Shown here piece after piece: positions 1 through 5,474 of a DNA stretch of 5,474 bases. The translations under genes and the position numbers were made by a program. The notes below the pieces were generated by a model, which was not told where the DNA came from, made no database searches, and saw only the letters and a list, made by a program, of their open reading frames with translations. Origin of the DNA: JBEBGV01 sp040081265 (lineage in GTDB: Bacteria; Acidobacteriota; Vicinamibacteria; Vicinamibacterales; UBA2999); assembly GCA_040081265.1 (NCBI GenBank), contig JBEBGV010000146.1, forward strand, positions 1 to 5,474. Direction: 5' to 3'. Every line of letters begins with the position of its first letter. The stretch's first letter is position 1.

Positions 1-50
1 AGGCCGAACCCAACCCTTCGATTCGAAACGATTGCAAGCAGTTCGCACAT
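1..50 (-). CDS. Start of a probable class II glutamine amidotransferase (3' part outside window)
   Basis: From the ATG at 50 the minus strand encodes MCELLAIVSNRRVGFG and is open through the left edge. A protein that begins Met-Cys-Glu-Leu-Leu is characteristic of YafJ-type class II (Ntn) glutamine amidotransferases, in which Cys2 becomes the N-terminal nucleophile after Met removal. An in-frame TAA at 78-80 with no ATG, GTG or TTG between fixes this ATG as the likely start, and an AGG 7 bases upstream can serve as a ribosome binding site. Only 16 codons are visible, so the family call rests on the N-terminal signature alone. The gene may be an ordinary chromosomal one that marks the edge of the defence island. 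Confidence 0.42.
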   Translation of the reverse strand, partial: MCELLAIVSNRRVGFG

Positions 51-236
51 CAGAATGCCTATTTCATTCGCGTTCCATTACAATTAGTCAAAATCGAGTC
101 CCAGCGCCTCAGCGTGCGAGTCACGGCGACCCACTGGTCCCACCATTCACCGAAGGGGGTTGGAGCTGTGGAGCACCAATTCCTCGGCCAGTTGCTCGAC
201 ACCTGTCGAACGAGCCGTCAGGGAGTTCCCCAGGTT
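51..236. other. Intergenic region downstream of the FRG gene
   Basis: No gene is supported in these 186 bases. The right half is GC-rich and includes a 29-codon open stretch in frame with the FRG gene after its stop, ending in TGA at 147-149. The left part, about 60-95, is distinctly AT-richer, as expected upstream of a leftward gene. A TTGACT hexamer (minus strand, 91-86) resembles a -35 box, but no good -10 box is suitably placed. I see no hairpin with a T-run that would serve as a terminator for the FRG gene. Confidence 0.4.
196..209. repeat. Short inverted repeat TCGACA-CC-TGTCGA
   Basis: Two perfect 6-bp arms flank two bases. The site lies about 30 bp after the FRG stop. It could be an operator half-site pair for a dimeric regulator or simply chance; the loop is too short for an RNA hairpin terminator and no T-run follows. 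Confidence 0.25.
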
Positions 237-1052
237 TCAATCGTCCAGCTTCAATTCCTTCCGCCGCTGGCGCTTGTACGTTTCTTGGGGCTCCTCCTCG
301 ATCAGCGCGTATTTTAGGGACTGCGCAAACCCGTCAAGCCCAGGAAAGAGGCTCGCCCGCGTGATGTTCATGAGGCGAAGGTCGCGAAGGATCTCACCGC
401 GGCATCCTCCCTCAATGGGGTAGCACTTCACGAACTCCTCAATTTGCGCTCCAAAAGTCTGGAGCGCATTTTCAACGAGCGAGTGATGAACACTTCCCTG
501 GATTAGGAAGAGCGACTGTTGTGCGATCTGCCGTTGGCTCGGGTGAACAAGGCCGGCGGGTGCCACGACGCAGTGGCTTTCCCACTCCGGCGAGTTGTAG
601 ATCCAGTCCAGCACGGATTTCTCGATCTGGCCTTCGGCCATTGACCTGCACGCTCCCTCGTTGACGGCCCAAATCGCGCAGCTATCGCCTGGCGACACGT
701 CCTCAACGGCGAAATAGGCGGCGACGTAGGGCGATCGCGTGAAATCCAGTAGGCGAGTCGGCGCACCATGGTGTTGCATGGACCCAAGGAGGTCCAGGTG
801 ACCGGTTGGCATTTGGCCCGACGGCAAGTAGTTTGGCAGTGCCTGACGGTAACGATAAATGAGGTCGCCCTCTGCCGCAGCACGAGACTCTCGATCAAAT
901 GCCCGTTCAAGAGTGCTCTGAAGACCCCAACTGGAGCTGCGCTGCCCGCGATAGATCCAACCCTTTTCGTCGCGAAGCTTCTCTCGCAGCCGCGCCCATC
1001 CCATCGCAGGTTCAAGAGGAACGAGACGCGCTTCCGGTCCGTCTTGTGGCAT
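237..1052 (-). CDS. FRG-domain protein, probable defence-associated gene next to Qat
   Basis: This 271-aa protein consists almost wholly of an FRG domain, named for its conserved Phe/Tyr-Arg-Gly motif. Visible motifs in order are WIYRGQ (32-37) followed by SSWGLQSTLER (40-50), the hallmark QHHGAPTRLLDFT (93-105) leading into SPYVAAYFA (107-115), AIWAVN (126-131), RQIAQQSLFL (174-183) in place of the usual Arg…Gln-Gln-Gly-Phe, and SLFPGLDGFAQSL (234-246) near the end. All diagnostic blocks are intact, so the gene looks functional. It has no signal peptide and no membrane segment. FRG proteins recur beside phages, restriction systems and other defence genes, but their biochemistry is not settled to my knowledge, so I give no reaction. 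The gene follows qatD on the same strand after 176 bp. Its base use looks less GC-biased in third positions than that of the qat genes, which may mean separate recruitment. It could be a fifth Qat component or an independent defence gene in the same island. Confidence 0.9.
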   Translation of the reverse strand: MPQDGPEARLVPLEPAMGWARLREKLRDEKGWIYRGQRSSSWGLQSTLERAFDRESRAAAEGDLIYRYRQALPNYLPSGQMPTGHLDLLGSMQHHGAPTRLLDFTRSPYVAAYFAVEDVSPGDSCAIWAVNEGACRSMAEGQIEKSVLDWIYNSPEWESHCVVAPAGLVHPSQRQIAQQSLFLIQGSVHHSLVENALQTFGAQIEEFVKCYPIEGGCRGEILRDLRLMNITRASLFPGLDGFAQSLKYALIEEEPQETYKRQRRKELKLDD

Positions 1053-1228
1053 TTCTAAGCCCCCGAGGTCTCAGCCACGTGCGCACTTTTCAGGATCTTG
1101 CTTTTCAACTGGCCGATCAGTTTCGTGAAGTTCGACCACAACGCGTGCGTTCGCAGCGCAATTGCTGCTAACGCTGAACATGTCCGGGCAGCATCGGATC
1201 GATAAGCGACCCTTCACTTTCGCAACCA
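1053..1228. other. 176-bp spacer between qatD and the FRG gene
   Basis: This is the only sizeable gap after the tightly packed qat genes. I see no clear sigma-70 promoter and no hairpin followed by a T-run on the minus strand, so neither an end of the qat transcript nor an independent FRG promoter can be shown. A weak inverted repeat, GCAGC-6 bases-GCTGC, lies at 1153-1168 around a perfect 8-bp palindrome (GCAATTGC). One minus-strand frame stays open across the gap, from inside qatD to a TGA at 1071-1073. It could give a 36-residue peptide from the ATG at 1181, but without a convincing ribosome binding site. Confidence 0.5.
1060..1064 (-). promoter_or_regulatory. Possible ribosome binding site of the FRG gene
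   Basis: The minus strand carries GGGGG with 7 bases between it and the ATG at 1052. The spacing is right, though the match to the anti-Shine-Dalgarno sequence is only partial. No start codon lies between this ATG and the in-frame TGA at 1071-1073, so the ATG at 1052 is the most upstream start possible in this frame. Confidence 0.45.
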
Positions 1229-2002
1229 CTACTGGGAGTCCTGGTGAATCACTGCCTTGAAGTTGCGGTAGATAGCGTCGCGCGCCTCTTCGACATCGAT
1301 GGCCCAAAGCGCAGCCAGACCAGCGACGGCGTGGTGCACATCAAATGGAGTCGCAGGGATCGCTGCGGCCGACGTGCCTATCATCACGAATGGCCCATCG
1401 GTCTCCGTCAGTACGCGGTCACGAGGAACCTCCGCGATCAGAGTGCGCCCGCGCTCCGAACGGACCATCGCCGGATTGACGGAAATGTAGGCACCGTTTC
1501 CCACCGCACGCCTTAAGGTCCGCACGCCACCTGAGTACCAGTGGAGGATGTACTTCCCGCGAAAACGCTCACCGAATGCATCCACCACATCGTCCGCCGC
1601 ACGGCGGCTGTGGACCGTCACGATCTTTCCGCCTGCCGCATCGCAATAATCAATGATCGCTGTGAGCACGCGCCGCTGTGTTGAGCGATCTGCTTCGACG
1701 CTCGTCTGGTAGTCCAAGCCCACCTCACCGACGTAGCGGGTGTGTGGCAAAAGGGTCTCGAACAACGCCAGTTCGCGGTGGCGCTCAACCGCGAGCTCGG
1801 GGTGCAACCCCAGCGCGGTGCGAACAAACTGCGCTCCGCCCACGATTTCGCGCAGTCTGCTGAACACTGACGGCGTGTTCGTCACCGCGATTGTGTAGAT
1901 TCGATGTCGTTCGATCTCCTTGACGAGTGCCATCGGGTCAGGGAACAGATCGACATGGCAATGCATGTCGATGAGTGCAACGGGCCGCGATGCCTGACCC
2001 AT
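1229..2002 (-). CDS. qatD: QatD, TatD-family metal-dependent hydrolase (putative DNase)
   Basis: This 257-aa protein has the length and full motif set of TatD-type hydrolases, TIM-barrel enzymes that use two divalent metals and act on DNA in characterised members. Metal ligands visible in order are H14 and H16 (DMHCHVD), E93 (GEVGLDY), H131 (VHSRR), H154 (LHWYSG) and D202 (TETDGP). GLHPE (65-69) is the usual family loop. LHWYSG takes the place of the more common His-Cys/Phe-Thr-Gly loop; I regard the HW form as normal in Qat-type TatD proteins. The start ATG lies 6 bp after the qatC stop. No strong Shine-Dalgarno sequence precedes it, so translation probably depends on qatC. Within Qat it is the best candidate for the nucleic-acid-cleaving effector. 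A housekeeping TatD is unlikely, because the gene is embedded in qatABC order. Confidence 0.94.
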   Translation of the reverse strand: MGQASRPVALIDMHCHVDLFPDPMALVKEIERHRIYTIAVTNTPSVFSRLREIVGGAQFVRTALGLHPELAVERHRELALFETLLPHTRYVGEVGLDYQTSVEADRSTQRRVLTAIIDYCDAAGGKIVTVHSRRAADDVVDAFGERFRGKYILHWYSGGVRTLRRAVGNGAYISVNPAMVRSERGRTLIAEVPRDRVLTETDGPFVMIGTSAAAIPATPFDVHHAVAGLAALWAIDVEEARDAIYRNFKAVIHQDSQ

Positions 2003-2008
2003 AACGAT

Positions 2009-3397
2009 CTAGCGGATCGGAACGCCGAGGTGCCGAGCAACCTCGTCCATACCCGCATCGTATACCCGCAGCAGACTCCGCAGGTCGTCGTCGGTTTCTA
2101 GGTGGAGTGGACCGCTCAGGTTGATGTCGAGAGGACGCGCCGGTCGACGTCGGCGCTCCAACGCGAAAATGAACGCGCGCGCGTCGGCTGCCCGCCTTCT
2201 CTGAAGTCGGGACAGTTCCGTCGGAAGGTCGAAGCTGTACAGTCCATCGTCGACGCCAGCGTGCTGCGTGGCGGCGCGTCGGATGATGCAAGGCACGCAC
2301 GTTCCACAATGCGGTTGCCGACGCGCCGACGGAAGGAAGCGACTCTGGTTCGGATGTGCACACGACACCGTTGCTCTAGTGATCTGTTCGGCGAGATCCT
2401 TGCTTCGGTTGGCGCAATCGAGCAGCATCTCGCCCTTGGTGCGTGTTGCATACGGCGTCTCAAACGGCGTGAGTAAGCCTAGCGTCGCAAGCGCTCGGCG
2501 CAAGGTGGCGAGCGTGTGCGGATGCGTAGTGCGCGTGCTCCAGCTCCCAAGTCGAGCCTTCGTGAGAGGAACGTTGAGTGAGATTAAGCCATTCTCTGGG
2601 ACCACCAATGGGATCGGCTCGTCGGCTCGTGCACCGTCGAACCCACTGGCCACGAGGAGGCCGAGGCCGAAGAAGATAATCGAACGACTCCGCGTTGTAG
2701 TCACGCCCTCGGTTACGCCTGTGATCAATGCAGGAGGGTTCACTCGAAACCGCAGGTGATGGATCAGATCGGGCGCAAAGTGCTGTCGCAGCACTGTTAC
2801 AACCGCGCGCTGCGACGGACTGGAGAAGACGGCGCCACCGCTCTTGGCGTTGTGGCTGACGAATGCGATGGGTTCGCCACCGCTGAGCAAATTGACTGCG
2901 CCAATTGCCGAGTCCAGCCCACCCGACAAAAGACTTACGCGCGTCGCGCGTATCGGCGCGAATCGTCCTCTTATACGCGCGTCTCCGGGTGGAGGTGCAA
3001 CCCGCTGCGCGCGAACGTCCAGAATCCAATGGTCGCCCGTGAGAAATCCGAGCAGCTCGCGTAGGGCTTCGTCTGCCGCTATCCATGGCGCAGGATCCGC
3101 GACGGGGACGTGGAGCACAACAGCTCGCGACCACCGGTCGAACGCCGTACGATGCGGAACGAGTAGGTCGGCGCAGTACGCTGCTGCAGCGAAGCGGAAG
3201 AAGTCCGTGGCTACTTGCGCGGGCGTTAGACCGAATGCGCCCAGCGTGTCCCAAACGGATTCGTCCAGCCGCCACGCATCATCACCTGGGGCGCCGTCCA
3301 TTCGAATGCCGACCACATGATCGCCGGCACGAGGGGTGACATTGAAAGTGTCACCCACCCCAGCACGAAGCACGACGTGATACGTGGGAACCTTCAT
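2009..3397 (-). CDS. qatC: QatC, QueC-like PP-loop enzyme of the Qat defence system
   Basis: This 462-aa protein is a QueC relative. QueC makes 7-cyano-7-deazaguanine (preQ0) from 7-carboxy-7-deazaguanine with ATP and ammonia. The ATP-binding PP-loop SGGLDS is at 158-163. The RSRSIIF stretch (236-242) lies where QueC has its conserved Arg-Asn helix. TKGEMLLDC (320-328) aligns with the QueC Lys-Ala-Glu motif. Four cysteines, C346, C364, C367 and C370 (HCGTCVPCIIRR), reproduce the QueC zinc site. VPENGLISLNVPLT (266-279) and TRTTHPHTL (288-296) are typical of Qat-type members and replace the QueC substrate segment. It is about twice the usual QueC length: residues 1-150 form an extra N-terminal domain and 380-462 an extra C-terminal part. 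No other queuosine-pathway gene (queD, queE, folE) is nearby, which argues for a defence role over tRNA modification. By analogy with Cap9 of type IV CBASS it may attach a deazaguanine group to a protein, with QatB as the natural candidate; that is inference. Confidence 0.95.
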   Translation of the reverse strand: MKVPTYHVVLRAGVGDTFNVTPRAGDHVVGIRMDGAPGDDAWRLDESVWDTLGAFGLTPAQVATDFFRFAAAAYCADLLVPHRTAFDRWSRAVVLHVPVADPAPWIAADEALRELLGFLTGDHWILDVRAQRVAPPPGDARIRGRFAPIRATRVSLLSGGLDSAIGAVNLLSGGEPIAFVSHNAKSGGAVFSSPSQRAVVTVLRQHFAPDLIHHLRFRVNPPALITGVTEGVTTTRSRSIIFFGLGLLVASGFDGARADEPIPLVVPENGLISLNVPLTKARLGSWSTRTTHPHTLATLRRALATLGLLTPFETPYATRTKGEMLLDCANRSKDLAEQITRATVSCAHPNQSRFLPSARRQPHCGTCVPCIIRRAATQHAGVDDGLYSFDLPTELSRLQRRRAADARAFIFALERRRRPARPLDINLSGPLHLETDDDLRSLLRVYDAGMDEVARHLGVPIR

Positions 3398-4341
3398 GGT
3401 CTTGACCGATCGCGGCGGTGCAGGCCAGCCTCTACGACCCGATAAGACTCCGCGAACAGACGATCAATGACCTGCTGGCCTTCGCCGGCGTCCCACCTCG
3501 CCGCGAATACCGCACCGTTCGTCCCAAAAAATGCTGTCGTGTCGACGTCGAGCCGGACCGCGTCATCGATGTACTGTCGCGCGGTCTGTTCGACCTCCCG
3601 GATCCGGGCCGCCGAGGTAGCGGTCGCGTGGATGTGCGCCGTGAGCGCTTGGAGCACACGGCCGTAGATGTAGTTCGCCACATACCTAACGACCGAGTCC
3701 GCCATCATCGCCGGCGTCATGCGCTCAAGCGCGTTGAGGCCATCGGCCCCTCCGATTCCCTGCTGTTCATACAGCTCCTCGAGCGTCGCATCCATTGCGT
3801 CGCGCGCGATTGCATCCTCGGTTAGGGCACCCGAAGGGGCCAGCGCATCGGCCAGCTTCACGAGAAAGAGGTCAGCACTTTGACCGAGGGACTCGGTGAT
3901 CCCGAGCGTCCGAGCGGCGGTCGCAATGCCGGCGGTAGCGAGACTGGCGAGAAAGCCGGCGAATCGGGCTGCGGTCTGTCGGCCAGCAGCGGAGGACCGC
4001 GACGCCGACTTTCCGCCCCCCATCGCGCCGATAGACCGACGGACCGCCCGTCGAACATTCGCCTGCCCCCGATCGCCACTGCTGCGTCCCGACGCGACTC
4101 CGCCGACAAGTCGTCGCGGCGAGTTCCAGGAGGGACGCTGATCAAGCGGAGCCAGCAGGTCTTTCGGACCCGTGTGACCATCACTTGGGGGCGGCGGGTT
4201 CGGAGATTGTTCGTCCGTTGCATTCTCGTCGGGCGGCGGGCCGGTATCCCCCGCTCCGACTTCCGGTTCGGGCGGCTCGGCCCAAGGCGGAAGCAAAGGT
4301 GGACGACCGGTCGGCCCGGGGTTCGACGTCGAAGTCCCCAT
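3394..4341 (-). CDS. qatB: QatB, Qat-specific protein of unknown biochemical activity
   Basis: This 315-aa protein lies between qatA and qatC, the standard place of qatB. It has no recognisable catalytic motif. Residues 1-8 are MGTSTSNP; Met removal would expose Gly2, and this MGTS-type start recurs in QatB proteins as I know them. LLPPWA (16-21) is also typical of the family. Residues 9-70 are proline-, acid- and glycine-rich and very likely disordered. Residues 75-125 are Arg/Gly/Ser-rich and strongly basic. Residues 126-310 are predicted helical, with Ala-rich stretches (127-145, 210-250) and an ending basic tail (HRRDRSRP). There is no signal peptide; the Ala-rich segment at 127-145 contains Arg and is a poor membrane helix. 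The likely role is partner or substrate of QatC. The stop overlaps the qatC start by 4 bp (ATGA), which suggests coupled synthesis of the two. Identity comes from position plus N-terminal features, not from an enzymatic motif. Confidence 0.88.
   Translation of the reverse strand: MGTSTSNPGPTGRPPLLPPWAEPPEPEVGAGDTGPPPDENATDEQSPNPPPPSDGHTGPKDLLAPLDQRPSWNSPRRLVGGVASGRSSGDRGQANVRRAVRRSIGAMGGGKSASRSSAAGRQTAARFAGFLASLATAGIATAARTLGITESLGQSADLFLVKLADALAPSGALTEDAIARDAMDATLEELYEQQGIGGADGLNALERMTPAMMADSVVRYVANYIYGRVLQALTAHIHATATSAARIREVEQTARQYIDDAVRLDVDTTAFFGTNGAVFAARWDAGEGQQVIDRLFAESYRVVEAGLHRRDRSRP
3398..3407 (-). promoter_or_regulatory. Small inverted repeat directly before the qatC start; no clear Shine-Dalgarno site
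   Basis: The 10 bases before the qatC ATG read GGTC-AA-GACC on the minus strand, a 4-bp inverted repeat around two bases, with no good purine-rich binding site upstream. Together with the ATGA overlap of the qatB stop and qatC start, this suggests that qatC is translated mainly by ribosomes finishing qatB. The stem is too short to claim as a regulatory hairpin. Confidence 0.25.
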
Positions 4342-4344
4342 CAG

Positions 4345-5474
4345 CTAGCGCCCTCTACTGCCTTTCGGAGCACTGGTCAGCACCTTCAAACGCTCACCGG
4401 CGGCAGTCTGCAGGCTCTTATTCTGCGTTTGCTCCGCTAAGCGTCTGAGCGCCGAAACCGCTGATTCTTTGAGCGCCGCGTTCTGCGCGAGCGACGCGAT
4501 CTGGATTGCCGCGCCGGGAGGGAGCATGTCGACCGGCATACCAAGCAGCGCCGCGATTACATCAGCCCCGACTTCCGGACGCTTATTCGCTATTTTCACC
4601 ATCGCGTGCATCGGAGAGTTGCGCTCGCCGAGATTGGTGCGCCCTTGCCGCGCTTTCGCTGCCAGCTCGCCGATGATCGCCGTGACCTCAGGGAGGGGAA
4701 GGGTCATCGTACGTTCTGCGGCCGCTGTGTGTGCGGCCTCGCTCTCGCCGAGAAGGTCTCGCAGAGCCTGAGCGGCCAGCGGGCTGAGGCGCTGAGCCAC
4801 GCCGATCGGCAGCGCAAAGCGCTCGCTCGCGAAGTAGATGTAGGGTCGCAGGTCGACACTCCCGAGCATCGGCTCCGTTCGGATCCAGGTGCGGAATCGA
4901 TCGGTCGCCTGCATCGCGCCCGCCTGCGCAGTGAATGTTCCGGTAGGCGGTGGTTCCTCGTGGCCCTTGACGACCGTCGCGCCTTCCTCGCGTCTCGCCT
5001 CCGCCTCGAGCGCGGCGAGTTCCTCCGAGACGCCATCGTTCGCCGCCGCGGCCAGTGCGAGTGTCCGAAACAGGTCTGGAAGGAAGTATTCCAACAGGAG
5101 CAGCTTCGCAGCGGGAGCTCGGTCGAGGGAGACGCCCCGGTCCGTTGCCATGTCGATCCGGAGGACAAGGGCGTTGAGAAACCGCTTCGTCTGGCGGGGA
5201 TTACCCTCGGCGCAGAGCGCGAGCACGGGTGCAATCTGTTCGGCAAGTACGAAATCAGCCTTCAGCTCGTCGCTTACGGGCTGTCCAAGGAGTTGCTCTG
5301 CGTTTTCGGCGTGGAACGAAATGGCATCGTACGATGAAGCGGCACGCACGCGGTCACAAAGGGCTTTGAAGCTGTTCGTGTCCGTCTCACGTTGTTCGGC
5401 GAAAAGAAGGTTGAGGTATCCGTGCAAGTCGCTTCGAGAGAGGGGCGGCACGCGAATCGGCACCTGAATCAGCT
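4345..5474 (-). CDS. qatA: QatA, KAP-family P-loop NTPase of the Qat defence system (C-terminal part; 5' end outside window)
   Basis: This is the C-terminal 375 residues of a KAP-family P-loop ATPase. The frame is open through the right edge (…Leu-Ile-Gln-Val-Pro-Ile-Arg-Val-Pro-Pro-Leu), so the GTG at 5463 is an internal valine codon and not a start. Counting from that codon, VPIRVPPLSR (1-10) is the typical KAP stretch after the NTPase strand. GNPRQTKRFLN (87-97) is the conserved KAP Asn-Pro-Arg…Lys-Arg-Phe motif near the end of the ATPase domain. DLRPYIYFASERF (204-216) matches a segment I associate with QatA-type KAP proteins. Residues 225-360 look like a purely alpha-helical, repeat-like tail. 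Walker A and B must lie outside the window. In Qat the ATPase is thought to power or regulate the other components, but its exact role is not established. The TAG stop lies 3 bp before the qatB start. The family call is firm; the Qat assignment rests mainly on the neighbours. Confidence 0.9.
   Translation of the reverse strand, partial: LIQVPIRVPPLSRSDLHGYLNLLFAEQRETDTNSFKALCDRVRAASSYDAISFHAENAEQLLGQPVSDELKADFVLAEQIAPVLALCAEGNPRQTKRFLNALVLRIDMATDRGVSLDRAPAAKLLLLEYFLPDLFRTLALAAAANDGVSEELAALEAEARREEGATVVKGHEEPPPTGTFTAQAGAMQATDRFRTWIRTEPMLGSVDLRPYIYFASERFALPIGVAQRLSPLAAQALRDLLGESEAAHTAAAERTMTLPLPEVTAIIGELAAKARQGRTNLGERNSPMHAMVKIANKRPEVGADVIAALLGMPVDMLPPGAAIQIASLAQNAALKESAVSALRRLAEQTQNKSLQTAAGERLKVLTSAPKGSRGR
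4351..4355 (-). promoter_or_regulatory. Ribosome binding site of qatB
   Basis: The minus strand reads GAGGG here, 9 bases before the qatB ATG at 4341. It sits inside the last codons of qatA, across the qatA stop. It is the best Shine-Dalgarno match in the operon and supports the ATG at 4341 as the true start, which matters because the N-terminal Gly2 may be functional. Confidence 0.6.

Noticed and set aside
86..91. TTGACT as the -35 box of a promoter for the left-edge gene
   Set aside because: At the correct 17-base spacing only AATGAA is found, a poor -10 box, and it would place the transcript start too close to the ribosome binding site.
32..423. Plus-strand open frames at the left end (from 32, 114 and 160)
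   Set aside because: They overlap the FRG gene antisense or run through its spacer, have no convincing ribosome binding site, and their predicted peptides show no family features.
1153..1168. GCAGC-GCAATT-GCTGC as a terminator after qatD
   Set aside because: The stem is only 5 bp and no T-run follows on the minus strand.
1071..1307. 78-codon minus-strand frame starting inside qatD
   Set aside because: Its ATG lies within the qatD coding region without a good ribosome binding site, and the first half is simply a qatD shadow. I keep only the remark on the stretch in the gap.
2460..3275. Minus-strand 271-codon open frame inside qatC
   Set aside because: It is an alternative frame of qatC, very rich in Arg, Ser and Cys with no domain; the QatC frame carries the QueC motifs.
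3880..4440. Plus-strand 186-codon open frame across the qatA-qatB junction
   Set aside because: It is antisense to two real genes, extremely Arg-rich and motif-free.
4606..5337. Plus-strand 243-codon open frame
   Set aside because: It lies fully antisense to qatA, has no recognisable motif and shows the Arg/Gly/Glu-rich composition of a GC-rich shadow frame.
4345..5463. A complete 372-aa gene starting at the GTG at 5463
   Set aside because: The frame is open upstream to the window edge, and the residues before it (Leu-Ile-Gln-Val-Pro) continue the KAP motif, so the gene is cut by the window and the GTG is internal.

Overview
The window carries the 3' three-quarters or so of a Qat anti-phage defence operon (qatABCD), followed on the same strand by a gene for an FRG-domain protein and, at the left edge, the probable first codons of another gene. 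All genes read leftward (minus strand), so the order of transcription runs from right to left. The DNA is GC-rich and the proteins are rich in Ala and Arg, with tightly packed or overlapping genes. This points to a high-GC bacterium, perhaps a proteobacterium, but nothing here fixes the taxon (no rRNA, tRNA or housekeeping marker).

Right to left: (1) 5474-4345, the C-terminal part of QatA, a KAP-family P-loop NTPase; the nucleotide-binding half lies beyond the right edge. (2) 4341-3394, QatB, a Qat-specific protein with an N-terminal Met-Gly-Thr-Ser, a proline-rich tail and an alpha-helical body. (3) 3397-2009, QatC, a QueC-like enzyme with an SGGLDS PP-loop and a four-cysteine zinc site. (4) 2002-1229, QatD, a TatD-type metal-dependent hydrolase with every expected metal ligand. 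The four genes are joined by gaps of 3 bp, a 4-bp ATGA overlap and a gap of 6 bp, so they are surely co-transcribed and partly translationally coupled. (5) After a 176-bp gap, 1052-237 encodes a 271-aa FRG-domain protein with intact motifs. (6) 186 bp further on, an ATG at position 50 opens a frame beginning MCELL, the signature start of a class II glutamine amidotransferase; only 16 codons are visible.

qatABCD is an established defence system (QueC-like protein associated with an ATPase and a TatD DNase), so the core is not new. The most interesting points are the FRG gene as a possible fifth or neighbouring defence component, and the QatB/QatC pair. QatC keeps the QueC catalytic core, and QatB starts with a glycine exposed after Met removal. 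This fits a nucleobase-to-protein conjugation like that described for the QueC-like Cap9 of type IV CBASS. The promoter of the operon must lie beyond the right edge. No CRISPR array, insertion sequence, tRNA or convincing terminator is visible.
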